The notes under the pieces: model-generated
What the model was told of the DNA's origin: nothing
Databases searched by the model: none
Seen by the model: only the letters and a program-made list of their open reading frames with translations
Program-made: the position numbers and the translations under genes
Assembly: GCA_010645155.1 (NCBI GenBank)
Contig: CM021316.1
Location: forward strand, 5,476,954-5,540,953
Reading direction: 5' to 3'
Length of the DNA: 64,000 nt
Source: Tigriopus japonicus
Lineage: Eukaryota > Arthropoda > Copepoda > Harpacticoida > Harpacticidae
Shown here: positions 12,898-25,869 of the stretch, piece by piece
Layout: each line of letters opens with the position of its first letter
How positions within the stretch are numbered: position 1 is the stretch's first letter

Positions 12898-14666
12898 ATG
12901 CGGTTGAGCTTATTGCGTTACGGTCGCAAGCGGATCGACTACACCGAGTTGCAGTATCCGTTGCGATGGAACAATTGGTGGCAAACCAAGCGCCATCAAG
13001 TGGTCTTCAACTACGACTACGTCCAACGACTCCAACAAAAGGGCATCACCGTCCATCAACTCGAGGTACGTATCGAACCTACGTACGTACAGTAGGTAGT
13101 CCCTCCCGCCCTAAGTTTGGAGATTCTCCTCTTCATGGGACTTGACCACAAGGCAGTCAAGTCACCTGGTCCAACCCATGATAATTCGTTCTGAAATCCA
13201 CCTTCGATGGCACCTCTCGAAATTCAACTCGAGTAAACGTTGACAAGAGGTGCGGCTGTAATGAGGGGAAAATACGATAGTTTTGTTCTATGGATTCAAA
13301 ACTATCCCGTTCTATTGTACATCGAGAGAATATTCCTCATTTAGGATGTGCTCAAATATCCCGTGTTGCCTGAAATGCCCAGCTTTCCCGATGTGAACCC
13401 TACGGCCGATGATCCGGTTCGAGCACCGTTTGTACGGACTGAGGAACACCCGCTGTATCATCCGGAACCGGCCTACACCTTCTCCGATCGCTCCAAGTTC
13501 CCCATCAAGTACGAACTCAATCACGCCCTGGTAAGACGGTGATTCCCTCTCTCTCTCTCGCAACTTAAACTCGGATCTTGAACCGAGGTCATTTTTCCGT
13601 TTAGAGCTTGACGAAGACCACGGTCTTCGTGGAAGACTTACCCGTCCGAATAAAGGCCGCCGTGCCCACGGCTCCGATTTTGGAGGAGCAAGATCAGTTG
13701 ATCCAGGACGTGATTTGCGAGACCTTCATGTTTGACGCCACGCAACGCAAATTGCCCCGTTTGGTGGCGGTCCCGCATATTGGCTGGACCCCCGTGGTGG
13801 ATCAGATGAACCGACCTTTGCCCTATCCCACGCCCAAGTACTCCTGGCAAAGGCGAGTCAAGCCCGATTATGGCATCCCCATTCATCGACGTCTGTAAGT
13901 AAAATGCCTGTGGATACGAGTGTGAAAAAGCCATTGGTTATATCTTTGGCATTTCAGTCAGAACCTGACCCGAGGATTGCTGCGATATTGTGAGGGATTA
14001 AGCCCGGCTCATCCGGCCCTCTTGGAACGGCAAATTTTGGAAGGCAATCAAATTCGTCAACTCTTTCGCCGTCACGGCAAGTTGGTTCAGATCTATGTGC
14101 CTATCCCATTTTTGGTGACGGATCCTAAACCTTTGGCTCCGTTCCTCACGCCCGATCAAGTCCGGGATACGCGCGATTCTATGTTGCCCGATTTGAGCCC
14201 CTTGAATTGTTTTACCGCGATCTGGCCCAAACACATTTATCGCGACCAAAACAACTTTCCCGTCAAAGAAACCACGCATTCGGCTCCGCACGTCCATCTG
14301 GCCTTTGCCTTTGAGAGTCTCCGTGAACATTATTGGTCGGCCGAAGTTTACGCTGCCCGAAGCCTGACCATGGCTTTCGCTTTGGCTTTGGGTCAGGCCC
14401 GTTTGAAATACGGGCACGACTTTGAGGGTGAGCTTCCCGAGCCCATTGCGGTGCAGTTCGTGAAAACCAACGGCTTCCGAACCACCCTCTCTGCCTTCCA
14501 ATTGAACACACTCGATCTGTCCAACGATGAGGGCGTGAAGAATGTGTTTTGGCATGCGCCTCGGCAAGACTTTTTTACCCAGTGTGAATACAAGGACGCT
14601 CTGCCAACGCTCCAGGGTTACAATCCGGAGGTGTTCAACACCTTACTGGCCATGTACATGCAATAA
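12898..14666 (+). CDS. mRpL37: Mitochondrial ribosomal protein mL37
   Basis: mL37 is an animal-specific protein of the large mitoribosomal subunit. Four exons: 12898-13065, 13345-13530, 13605-13894 and 13958-14666, giving 450 residues. Family marks are EEHPLYHPEPAYTFSDRSKF followed by LTKTTVFVEDLP, then ALALGQARLKYG, and near the end FQLNTLDLSNDEGVKNVFW and NPEVFNTLLAMYM. These match vertebrate MRPL37 in order and spacing. The first residues (MRLSLLRYGRKRIDY) are basic, suiting a mitochondrial import signal. The stop lies only 88 bp from the stop of RBBP5 on the other strand. An ATTAAA at 14711-14716 may be its poly(A) signal. Confidence 0.9.
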
Positions 14667-14754
14667 CGAGTCGAGTACGGATCAATTGATATGGAAAACG
14701 CGTATTTATAATTAAAGATCAGGAGCCTCTAGCTATTTGTAAATGCAGTTCAGT

Positions 14755-16617
14755 TCACTTCGATTTTTTATCCTTGGCTTTGGGTCTGCCAGTGGTTCGT
14801 TTGCCAGCGGCGCCCGATTTGTCTTTGGCTCCGCCGGATTTGGCCATCATCGGATGCACTTCTGAAAAAGAGATCTGTTATGTCACAATTGTTTACAGCT
14901 TTCCTTGTGCACAAAACCTACCATCTTTGGGCGCATTGGTCAGATTGATTTCCGTCGTCTTGGTCCGCTTTTTCTTGCTCTGATTGGCATCCTTGCCGTC
15001 GTTACCCGCACCTCGTTTTGAACCTGGACTCTCGAGCGTTGGATCCGGACCTGATCCATCAACGCCCGGAACATAATGCTCCTCCGGCTCCTCAATATCA
15101 GGGGCACTGGGAAGGTACAAAAGCGATTTCGGGTCCTCTTCATCCTCGTCAGACGAGCAGAACACCGGAATGGGAGCGTTATTGGCCACATCAACCTGTA
15201 AATATTAAACTTGTAGGTGGATCTTCCCAATATTTTAGCTTACTTTTCAAAGCGTACCTCGATGTCATCGTCCTTTTCTTCCTCATTGAGTTGGACCGAT
15301 TTGTCTTCATCTTCGAGATCGAATTCGGATTCGCGTTCGTCGTAGTCTACGTTCTCGTCCAATTCCTTGAAATCCGGAGCAAAGGCCGACCAATTCTCGA
15401 CTTGTTGTTGAGCCCAAACCGTGACCACGCCTTGCGAGATGGAAGCCACAATCGGGCGCACCGGATGCCACTAGACGAAGGAAGAAGACCAATCGAATTC
15501 AATTCTACTCGGTCCAGAACCCTAAGATTTGTACTAACCACCACATCGGCCAACAGTTCACCTTTGAGACCGTGAAGGATTTTCATGAGCGTGCCCGTCG
15601 CTTTTTCCCAGATATACAGAGCGTGTTGACGCGCGGATCCGGCGCATACGTATTCGCCATCGCCGGAAAAGCAACACTTCTTCCACATGGTCTTATTGAC
15701 CAAATCTTGGAGCTTTTGATCCGGTTCAGGATCCCTATAAACAACCGTGCATTATTCACCGAATTCCCAATGCTTCCTTTTATTACGCCCTTACTTGCCC
15801 TCCGTGAGATTGAGAACATCCGAAGTCTTGTACACGCGAATCACGCGATCCGCCGTATTGACCAAGAAGCTCCCGCTCTTGCGGGCAAACTCAATGCTCT
15901 TAATAGCCGTGGTGGACGAGACTTGCTGACTCACTTTAAACTGGACCACGGCCTTCATGGCCTCTTTCGGGGGCGGGACGGCCACCACCGTGACCCGGCC
16001 TTTGGCGTTTCCGGCAAAGATATGTTCCCCTCGTTGATCATAAGCGGCCACCACTTGGGCTTCGCTCTCGTCTTCCGCGGGCGCCGCACCCCCCGACACG
16101 CCCATCGTGCCGGTGGGCACGATAGCGTGCGACCCATCGGTCAGATCGACCACCACGGGCGGATGCTTCATGGGACAGACGAGCACGTGGTTCTCGCGTC
16201 GAGGATGGAACTGGACCTTCAGAACGGGCGAAGGGAAGCGGAACTTGTGATCGCATTCCCCCGAGAGCACGTTCCATACGGACACGGAATTATCGGTGGA
16301 GGCCGAGACCAGCCAAGCGCCCGATCGCGACCACGACAACGAGCACACGGGATGGACGTGGGCCGAGAGGATCTTGGCGATCCCGCGGGTCAGGAAGTCC
16401 CAAATGACCACGCGCCCGTCATTGCAGCCCACGGCCAAGAGCGTGCCGAATCGATTGAAGGCGCACGTGAGCGCCATCGTGATGCAGTCCAACGTGCCGT
16501 CATTTTCTTCCGGGTAATTTTGACCAAACGACTCTGAATGACAAATGCAATGGGAGGACAAGCTTAAGAGGGGCGTGATAAGAGTCCTTGGGACCTACCG
16601 AGCAGTTCAATGTTCAT
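14755..16617 (-). CDS. RBBP5: RBBP5, core subunit of MLL/COMPASS H3K4 methyltransferases
   Basis: RBBP5 joins WDR5, ASH2L and DPY30 to activate SET1/MLL methyltransferases in the nucleus. Six exons in minus order: 16617-16599 (only 19 nt), 16533-15795, 15734-15539, 15470-15258, 15195-14922 and 14861-14755, 515 residues. The tiny first exon encodes MNIELL, joined to [17 protein letters not shown]. The WD40 propeller follows ([60 protein letters not shown]). After it comes the acidic activation and ASH2L-binding segment [19 protein letters not shown], then a Ser/Lys-rich tail. An insert rich in Gly/Ala/Glu lies between blades at about residue 150. The gene is complete. Confidence 0.97.
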
Positions 16618-17448
16618 GATGATGGGCCATCCGGTGGTTGATTCACGAGGTTACCGCATAAAATTCATCTTGACGTGACAATATGGATCCAATCTGAGAG
16701 AAAAGTTGATCGTCGGCTTGGGCTTTTTGTAGCTTTGTTGTTTGTTATTGAATTGAGACGAATCAAAGCTTGGACCACAGCGTGACCGGAATAGATCCCC
16801 AAAACCATATCAATTCGGGAGCATTTCATATGGAAGCAACGAAAGTACAGTTCCTTTTTTCGAAAATGTAACTGTAATGCCATTACATTTCAAAAATGCC
16901 GTCATTGAAACGACTCAAATCCCAAAACGGGAACTGCCATCCGTTCGTTTGTTCGAGGAACGGCCAAAGCCCTGCATATGGAGAATGTCGAATCGTGCCA
17001 AAACCTCTATTTATTTTCCAAAGATGGACGAGGAAGTTGAAAAAAAACTGCACTATTTCAAACTCTCCAACTGTTACGAACATTTCTGGCGAAAACATTG
17101 AAGGCCAAAAACCATCAATGTTTGGTTGGTCCTTAAGATCGTAAATCTTAAAATCGTATTGATCCTAACCGTTCAATTTTTTGACTCTTGTCTAGGAATG
17201 TTTTCAATGTTCCTTTTGAAATGTGAAGAATCTTCATTTTCTACCCTTCTCACGCTGTTGCGTGTTGTCACATTTATTGTGGTCACGCTCATCCCTTTCT
17301 CGAATTCAGCGCCAAAAACATGTTCAGTTGTCCTCGCTCAGTTCTCACTTCTATGTTATTCTTATCTTAGCTTAGTTAACGTCCTTCCTTCCATCTTTCT
17401 TTCCTTCCTTCCTTGAAAGTTCGTTCTTCCGAGTTCAAGGTCCACGCC
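16618..17448. promoter_or_regulatory. Divergent intergenic region, RBBP5 / POLD3
   Basis: About 830 bp shared by two divergent genes. At 16846-16975 it holds a fragment (TTCCTTTTTTCGA ... TTCGAGGAACGGC) that recurs near 35240 and 36440, suggesting a dispersed repeat. A CCTT-rich stretch lies just before the POLD3 start. Confidence 0.4.
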
Positions 17449-19065
17449 ATGACATCGGATGAAACCGAGGCCATCGCGGCCCAATTGGCAGCCTGGATTT
17501 GGGACGAAAATCGCGTCATCACGGCCAAAATCTTGGCCCGTCAAAGGCCGCTTCACATCAATGCGGCTAAACGCCATCTGGCCGCCTTCGCGCGGCAAGC
17601 TCAGCGACCTTTGGACGTGATGTACGGGCTCAGTGGGCGGGTGGCGGGTCACCGAACCGTCGCTTGGGTGCCGCACGATGATTTAGCTCGCGCTGAAGCG
17701 GCTTTTAGCCCGTTAACGTCCAAATACGTGGACGCCGTGGCTCCACCAGGTCTCATCACGGCTCACGGCTTATTCACGGCTAATATGAACGAGATCCGCT
17801 CTCAACCGCATCTGAACTCGTACGCCGCCATTTACGATCGCCGTTGTGTGCCCCGCATTCAATCCGATGATGAACCCGAAACCGCCAAACCCCAAGTCAA
17901 AGCTGAAATTAAGACCGAAGAGCCAGTTTTAACACCGGTTGAGAAGCCGCCCGTTAAACCCGCGACCACCAAGGCCAATCGTGGCCGCATTGCCGGCCTT
18001 TTTGCGAAAGCCGCGGTGGCCAAAAAGGCCGAGCCGGAAGTGAAGACGGAAACGAACGAGCTGAGTCCCGGACAGGAAAATCGACTCAATGAAGAAAAAG
18101 AAGCCCATACCCAAGATTCGGCCCCCGTTCCTTCACGAAATCAGAAACGAACGGCTCAAAAGTCGCGCCCTGCCGCCAATCAACCTAAACGACGACGGAT
18201 CAAGGTCTGATTGACTCAAATGTTGAGCTATCTAGAGCGTGTGATCATAGTTTTTGTTTCGTATTTAGGTCATGTCGGATTCGGATTCGAGTGAGGCTGA
18301 AGCGGAGTCCGAGCCAATTGAAATTGAAGATGTCCCCGCTCCACCCCAGGTAAACCCCCTCTCCCTCATATCCAATCTGTATCAAACGCTCGTGTGGCAA
18401 CGATATCAAACGCAGCTTTATTTGCGAGGTTTGGACGCGCAAATTCGAAGGCTGCAACTTGATAATGCTCGTTTGAAACGAGAAGTGGCGCAACTCGCTC
18501 AAAGTTCCCACCATGACGCGCCTTTATCGAATAATCGGGCTCGGCCCCGTAAATTTTCGTGCTTTTACTTTTCGGCTACTTCCACGCCTAAATAGCGCCA
18601 ATAAATCGACGATCCTTCGCCCCACTTCCTCTTGAATCCCTTTACCTGAAAACTGCGATTGGATCCAATCTTAAATTAAAATTTACGGATCGTTTGCGCA
18701 ATTTTCAGGCCCGTCTGATCGAATCCGATGACGAAGACGAGATGATCCCACCCACTCCAGAACCTAAATCTCAGACACAACCCGTGGCTCGATCAACCGC
18801 ACCCGGTCGTCGTCGTGTCAGGAAAATGGTCAATAAGACCTTCACTGACGACCAAGGATTCACGGTCACCAAGAAAACCATGGAATCGGGCAGTGAGACG
18901 GACGACGAGGCTCAAGAATCATCCACCACCGAGGATCGACCCGTGCTCCAGGCTCAAAATAAGCAGGCTCCCAAGAGCGTAGTTCAAGAACCGACCAAGA
19001 AGTCACCGGCCAAAGTCAAACAAGCCAGCATCATGAACTTCTTTCAGAAAAAAGCCACCAAATAG
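17449..19065 (+). CDS. POLD3: DNA polymerase delta subunit 3 (p66)
   Basis: POLD3 is the accessory subunit of replicative DNA polymerase delta; its N-terminus binds the p50 subunit and its C-terminus binds PCNA. Three exons: 17449-18204, 18269-18349 and 18709-19065, giving 397 residues. The first 140 residues are the helical p50-binding region (WIWDENRVITAKIL, then a GHRTVAWVPHDDL strand). A long disordered Lys/Glu/Pro-rich middle follows. The third exon carries KTFTDDQGFTVTKKTMES, the conserved POLD3 block. It ends in a canonical PIP box, QASIMNFF (about residues 384-391), six residues before the stop. The start ATG has a good context (CACGCCATGA). Exon 2 stays open beyond its donor; see the separate entry. 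Confidence 0.93.
18350..18605 (+). other. Possible alternative last exon / retained intron of POLD3
   Basis: Reading on past the donor at 18350 without splicing, the frame stays open to a TAG at 18593-18595. It adds 81 residues that look like a real amphipathic helix (LYLRGLDAQIRRLQLDNARL) with leucines in heptad spacing. An AATAAA at 18600-18605 follows the stop by only 4 bases. This would make a POLD3 form without the PCNA-binding end. No transcript evidence is available, and the intron may simply be open by chance. Confidence 0.4.
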
Positions 19066-19100
19066 GTTGATTCCGCGGCTATTCTTGAATTTCATTTTAT

Positions 19101-19106
19101 AATAAA
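19101..19106 (+). terminator. Poly(A) signal of POLD3
   Basis: AATAAA 35 bp after the main POLD3 stop codon. Confidence 0.7.
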
Positions 19107-22100
19107 GAAACACAAGATTTTTTTACCTTCAAACCTGTTGTTTCTTCTTATAACACTTGATTTCTTTTGATACAATTATTAACCTTTTTTAAAACTGACA
19201 TTTTTAGATGTATAAAAATTATAAGAAACATTCAAACAATCCTCACAACAAAGTACAGAGTACATTGATGAACAATTTTCAGCCAAAATCTCCCTAGATG
19301 AGATAAATCAAAATTTGTTTAAGCCAAGTTGGACAAAGTCAGGTTTTCGTTACCCTTAAAATCTTTTCACCACCTAGTGATGTGACTTGGGCAAGTAATG
19401 AGTCATCACAAACACCCCAAGCACAAGTTGTTGACAAGCATTACTTGGGCAATACACCAATACACTTCCCAAGCTCAAGGAACATTGGAAGATGCAGTTG
19501 CCGGCAGTTGCTCTTTGAAGAGTTAAGATACTCGCAGTGTGACTTAGAAGAAAAGAATGTCAAGTTGCATTTTCGATGATCTTTTGACCTTAATAATTTA
19601 GCAATAAACAGTGGAAGTGAAACAAAAAATATTTTGATTTGGATAGCATTTGCAAAACCATGTTTTTTCTTTATTTTCGGTTCTAGGCCACACATGAATA
19701 CACTTTTCGGGCCAATCAAGAATGAGATTTAACAGTCACACTTGGGAACAAGCTCGGTCACTCAGAGTTGCTAGAAAAAAATATAAGATGCCAACTCTTT
19801 TTTTTTTTATATTCTCAAAAGCTTTTGCATTTCTCGATACATAAGCTTTGAATTGTGTATTTTCATCTAAAAATCCATACTAACAAGGGCATGGGCCCTA
19901 TTTCGCTGAAACTTTCTGGTTAATTGAAATTCTGATGCCGAAGGTTTAGTCTTCATTCCTAGCAAATTTGGCAAACCTGTAAGGTGGGAAAAATACTTGT
20001 ACAGGCACCCAAGTAGACCCAAGTTTCGGCAAGTCCAAGGTACTGTACCGGACCGCTTGCCCAAGCTCTTGTTTGCCTCCCATCACTATCACCACCCTCT
20101 AAAAAGTGTGACCTTCGAAGTACTGATGTTAAACAAGCTGACTGGCTTGATGCCATTGATTCCGATGCTTTATGGGACGATCAGGCTCGGAAAGAATCAA
20201 GCATGCTCGATTCATTTGCAGCTGATTCAGCGCCGCCAATTTAACTGTAAAATTTATAAGGCTTTCAAGTGGAAATCATATGGTTCTTCTTATCAAATTC
20301 ACTTGCTTTACCTTGTGTGATGAATTTAGAACAACGTTTGTGCCAAACAAAACCAATATTCTGTGGAAAAATGATGTTTCCATGTTGTCTGGCTTTTTAA
20401 GATGACTTGAGCATGTTTCTAATATGGAACACTTATAACGGGAACATTATGCGATTAGTTTGCGACATTTGAATCATTAAAACCAGATTTAAGAAACTGG
20501 CATAAATTGATAGAAATTCAAATGCTCCCACAAGTTAAAAATTCAAAAAATATCGTAACAAGACGCCACTTAATACCTTTTGATAGTTGATTCGAAATTA
20601 CACCAGTAACTTCATGCTAAAAATTTTGTCTTCACGACGATTTTTGGTCTAAAAATGACTCTGCCATCCTCTTGCCTCATCAAAATCTGGCAACACTCCA
20701 TGTTCTGTTCTGTTCTGGGTTGTGTGGAAAGTAAACATTGGAAAAAGGCGAAAAATTTTAAGTCCGCATGGGAGTTCCTCATTGCCGTGTTCTCTAAGTA
20801 TCTTAAACGATATGTGGGATTTTCTTTTTCTTTAAACAGTGACACCACATATTTCACAACGCACACCCGCCCCATCGATGTCTAACTCAAGAAACTCTCC
20901 GTCCATCGGGTAGCAGGAATTAAGAAGGGACATTGCTTCAACTGCCAAAGTCTTTCACTTTTTGAGGACATTCAATTTCTCTTCAGTTCCCGACCTGATT
21001 CTCTCGATCCCATCATCATTTTGGCGTAGCCGCTTTTTTCTATTTCTCAAGATCTTTATTCAAATTCTCAAGATAAAAAACAATAAAGGGCACCTTTCGT
21101 GTTAACCAAGTGGCAATGGTATTTTTTATGTGGGGAACTTCTTCACTAGTTTCGTGTTTCATTTTTCTGTGTGACAATAATGATTGTTTTGAAATATATA
21201 GTGACAAAATGCGCAAGTCAAAGTGTATATTTAATAATGGGTTAAATTATGTTTATTGGTAATGTCTCTTATAAAATATTTTTGTAGGAACACTTCTTGA
21301 TGTTTATTGATGTGGCAGTAGATAACTGCTTTAATATTTTGGAAACGTTGTTTTTGAGGGACACCAATTGATTGACACAAGCCCTATTGGTGAATCCAGC
21401 ATACACACTGGAAAGGCAAAGTTAACTGAAAATATATGACATGAATTGGTACAAACTAGAACAAATATATTTAGCATTTCACCCGGAAAGTAGTTTGCAC
21501 TAATACTAATACTAATAGTTGAGTTGAATGAAGCAAAGAGCCTGTGAAACACCTGCTCTACTTGTCAGATAATAGCTTTGCTAAATCCATTTTTTCTTAA
21601 GCCAAATCTTCTTCTTGCTTGGAAAACTTTAACAATAAATTAACAAACATGTTGAAAATATGAAATATTAAAAGATAACAGTGATCAAATTCATTTTTCT
21701 TGAACAAGTTGGACACTTGCATCGCCCAATCCAGGAATATGTAGTCAATTGGCAATTCATACGTGTTATTAATGAGAAAAAATGGCAGGGCTTCAATTAG
21801 TAAACCTTCCAATCAAAATAATAAGTGTGGCTGAGTGATGGCATGATGGTACTTTCATGAAGTAACTGGAAGGAATTTGTTCGGTTTGATATAATGAATA
21901 TGTCCCTAAACAAATCAAATTTTATTTTCTAGCATAAATTTGGAAATATTAACAATTTTGTCCTCTTCATGAATCATTTTTTGAACCAAGCAATGGAAGA
22001 TGCCAAAGAAGGCAGTCACCCTAACCACCTTGTTCTAAGGCCCATATCAGCAAAAAAAGCTTGATTCCATTCTGATTCCATTCCAATACAAGATCGTTTT

Positions 22101-22547
22101 TGACTCAGCCTCAACAGCTTGAAGATCGAAAATCAGCATCAAGCCCCATCACTACTTCGAAGTGACTTTTGAGTCAAATTATTTCGGAGTTACTTCGGTT
22201 TTCCAACATCAAAATTGCAACGCCATTCCTTCTCCTAGACCTTAACCTTATTCTATCCAGAATCAATGACAACAGTCCATTCACATCACCAAATCAAATT
22301 TGAAAAGCATCCCCTAAACTGTTTGACCCTCGACTTGGCGAATAAATTGGTCAACCTGACGCCGAGGACCCAAATCAACAAACAAACTCCCTAAAAAAGA
22401 AAACTGCTCCCTTCCGTGGAGCAATGTTGTGATTCGTATTGAAGTGGAATGGTCTGGCTCTTATCTCTTTGAACTCATGCGGACAATGTGGGAGTTTCAT
22501 CCCAACTCCGTCGACGTATCGAGGAGGATCCACAGACGTTGACCACC
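19107..22547. other. Intergenic, POLD3 to CCDC22
   Basis: About 3.4 kb, AT-rich. Several open frames under 110 codons overlap on both strands (for example 19997-20320 and 20612-20885). None shows family motifs or splice structure. Around 19380-20070 the word CTTGGG / CCCAAG recurs many times, which may be chance. No RNA gene was seen. Confidence 0.4.
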
Positions 22548-25438
22548 ATGGATCCCGGGGACCGAATCCTGATCCAAAGTCTTCGCCTTTTGGGTGCCGA
22601 GTGAGTAGTTCAGATTGGACGGTCAACGTTGCTTCTTTGGGATGAAGTTGAGGTGGAACCCGCCGCTTGCTTAAACGCGAGTTAAATAGCAAGCGTAACT
22701 ATTCCGATACGTCGAATCTGCCAAGGAAATATTGTTCCGTCTCCCTTTAGATTCAGAAGAAAAAAAACGTGTGAAGGATTCAAAGATATTTTTTCAGAGG
22801 ATCACTCACGCCAATAATCAAGAGGCTAAAACCTCAATCGACCGATTACGGCGATGGCCAGGAAACTATTATCAGACACTACTAAGCAAATATCATTGTT
22901 TATTGGTGAAATTCTTTTTTTTCATATGACTGATATGAAGCGTTAAAAGATCACAAGTCTCTTGCTGGCTTGGTTAGAACTTCGTTTCTACGAATTTTTT
23001 GATAAGCGCGTGTCTTTGTCATTTTTAGATTAATTCAACTAGGCTTGTTTGAAATTTAGCCAATTTTAGCAAAATGATGTCTACAGAAGTTCGGCAACAT
23101 TCAGCATGGAAATTTTTTTCAATCTCTTTTCAAAAAATACGTAATCAGACTCAAGACTACATTTTTAAAAAGGCTTTTGAGTGAAGTGTCAAAGCTGAAC
23201 TACAGGAAATTGTATCCGTGTTTCGCTTCCACCTATTGATGGATTTTTTATAATGCCCAGGTTAGCCGAAGATGCTCAACTATCGGGGATGTCCTCGGAC
23301 CAAGTGTTCCAATCAATTGGACTTTGTCTTCAAGCCATTGAAGGCGATGGATCTACTCGGACCCGATCTACTTTGCCAAACTCCTTGTTTGAGCGATTCG
23401 ATCTTGGTGCAGAATTGGCCCGACGAATCCAAGCCTTGGAATACCAAGGATCGGAATTGGGTTACCAATCTTTTCTTTATCCGAACGATCATGAGCTGCG
23501 AAGCGTGTTCATGTTCCTTTTGGATCGCATTTCTCAAAAGCGGGACCTGGATGAGGATGACAAAAAAGGTTAACAAAGGCATCCAATTGTTTTGGTGATG
23601 AAAATACAAACTCATTGCCAGACTTTAATCTTCAGGAGGACCCAAAAATGAAGAACAAGAAGAGCATGATGAGTTTTGCACATGCTCTAAATGCTTCCAC
23701 GAGATCGAGTTGGATATTGACATGGTGAATTTGTTGCCTAAAGAATCGCGAAACGCTGCTTTCAATCTGCTCACCGAGGCCAAAGCCAGGGCCTTGAAAG
23801 AGCAGCCTTTATACCCAATTGAGACTGAAGCCAAAGAATCGAAAGTTACTTCTTCTAGTCCCTCGCCAAAAGAGGTTATTTCAACCATCGACTCTGTCAA
23901 AGTGGGCGATCTCAGAGCCAATTTTGAGGATAAAATACACAAACCAACGAAACCAGTTATTCCTAGCAAACCTAAAAACCTCACAATAACAACCAACCAC
24001 GAACCAATCCCTATAGAAAATCTAGAGACGCCAGCGATACAAGAGGAAGTCAAAGCACCCGCCGTGGATCCAATATTGGAGGCCTTAAATCTTGAGAAAC
24101 GAGAGGCCCAAACCAAATATGATGACTCGAGGGTAAATTCTAAAAGCTTAACCAAGATCTAATCTTTAAAGAACTCGTGACAAAACGTGTTACAGGACCG
24201 ATATCAATCCCTAAGAAGTGAAGTGATGGCCTTAAATCGATCTGTTGTGGAAAGAAAGAAGCGACAACGAGAGGTCAGAGAAGGTCTGAAATTGAAGCGC
24301 GACGAAATCGAGAAGAGAAAGGCACTTTTAGACCTGATGCCTCGTGGTGACGAAAATGTAGAAAAACTGAAGGCCATTATCTTGAAAACCCAAGGCAAAA
24401 TTGAGCAATACGAGCAGCAATGGGAAGAGACCAAAAAGACGCTCCTAGATGAACGTAGTCAATTTGAAACGGCTCTAAGAACCAAAGAGGTAAGGAAACT
24501 CAATTTTTGGGACCTTTTTATATAAAATTAAGCAGCACTTTGAAGTACTTTCGTAGGAATCTAATCCGGCTATCAAGACTCCTTTACAAGAGACGAATGA
24601 CAAGATCACCGAGTTGGAGTCCAAGTTGAGAGAAGCGGAAGCAAATTTCAAAAAGTTTTCGGCGCTATTGGACCGAAGAACTGCCGGAGAGCCAAGGTGA
24701 CTTTCTCGTTGAGACCCTGCCCCCTTTATTTCCATTGCTCAATTTATTCATATCGGTTCCTTTCATTCTCACTTGCAGGTCAAATTACACGCAACGGATT
24801 CTCGACGTCCTCAAAAGCATCGCTCGGCAACGAGAAGAGACGGAAAGGATCATCCTTGATATCAAATCCACTCAGAAAGATATCAATTTACTCGATGGCA
24901 AGCTATTTCGAACTTATGCCGAAGTTGAGAGGCTAATATTTGACGTAAGTCGAACCTACATATATTTAAAACTTCTCTTGTTCTTTATTCTTTTTCGACT
25001 TTTTTAGAGATGTAACTGTGAACAAAAAAAGATTTGTATGAAAAGTCATTTGTGCCTCAAATAATTTTTTTGTTTTATAAAGAACGTTATCAATCCATCC
25101 ATAGTTTTTGACCAATCTAAATTAGAACTAGCATGTAACTTAATTGCAACGAAATGCTTCCCATTACTTTTGAGTGTTTGCTTCTTTTTTAGACTGCCTT
25201 CAAAGATTCGTCGTATGTCCCGGCATACAAGATGGTGACCAATCTTCATGACCTCTGTCAAGAAATCATCAATAGAATTGGCCAGAACGGAAAAATTAAG
25301 CGACTCGTCCGCGATCTTCGTGATCAGATCGACAGTGAACGTGCCAAAAACACCCAAGGAACTTTGGAAAAAATGGAAGGCGATCTGAATGTGATAAAAC
25401 AAGAAAATCTAGATCTCCTGTCAAAATTAAGGGTCTAA
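22548..25438 (+). CDS. CCDC22: CCDC22, CCC/Commander complex subunit
   Basis: CCDC22 pairs with CCDC93 and the COMMD proteins in the CCC part of Commander, which recycles membrane proteins from endosomes. Seven exons: 22548-22600, 23261-23568, 23636-24132, 24196-24489, 24557-24696, 24779-24944 and 25193-25438, giving 567 residues (the human protein has about 627). The 53-nt first exon encodes MDPGDRILIQSLRLLGA, matching the family start; it is separated by a 660-bp intron from ELAEDAQLSG. The calponin-homology-like domain contains LGYQSFLYPNDHELR. After a divergent linker with a CTCSKC motif comes the coiled coil, whose signature is YTQRILDVLKSIARQREETE followed by INLLDGKLFRTYAEVE. It ends with a helix at LEKMEGDLNVIKQENLDLL. 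Confidence 0.93.
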
Positions 25439-25579
25439 AAACTTTTAATACATACATCTATGCTATTTCTCTAACAAAATCGCTCCATTCGTCGTCTTTA
25501 CTCCTTGGTTCACGTCCGTTTGAATTTTGGAAATCCAAATTCAGAGGGCGACCAATTTACTCCTATTATGGAAGTCCCA

Positions 25580-25869
25580 TCAGCAACCATAATTTAATGC
25601 ATTGTGAAGGTAGTCATATTCAAATGAAGGCAAAAGCTGCCACCATCTTTGGCACTTTCTATCAAGTCCATTGAAATGCTCAAGAAGAGGACACTCTCCT
25701 TGTAAACGGAATTGTACGTGTTGAGGACAGATGAAGACAAAAATGGGCCCATTTTTCTGAAACATAACTTGATACTCTCTGGTGGGTTGACAAGAGTAGA
25801 GCTTGCTCATGTTCTTGACAATGATGATGATGGCGTTGGTGGTCCTCTTGTAGTAGATATACTGAAGTT
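25580..25869 (-). CDS. Possible terminal exon of an unidentified gene
   Basis: On the minus strand an acceptor (TTGCTAG at 25870-25876) opens a 290-nt frame ending in TGA at 25580-25582. Third-position usage looks coding and the amino acids are balanced (ELQYIYYKRTTNAIIIIVKN, then YQVMFQKNGPIFVF and FRLQGECPLLEHFNG). I do not recognise the family. A donor at 26564-26559 inside the neighbouring transposon-like element joins to it in phase. An alternative acceptor lies at 25883. Confidence 0.35.

Noticed and set aside
15572..16537. 321-codon plus-strand frame opposite RBBP5
   Set aside because: Antisense shadow of a well-conserved WD40 exon; His/Arg-rich composition is typical of such shadows.
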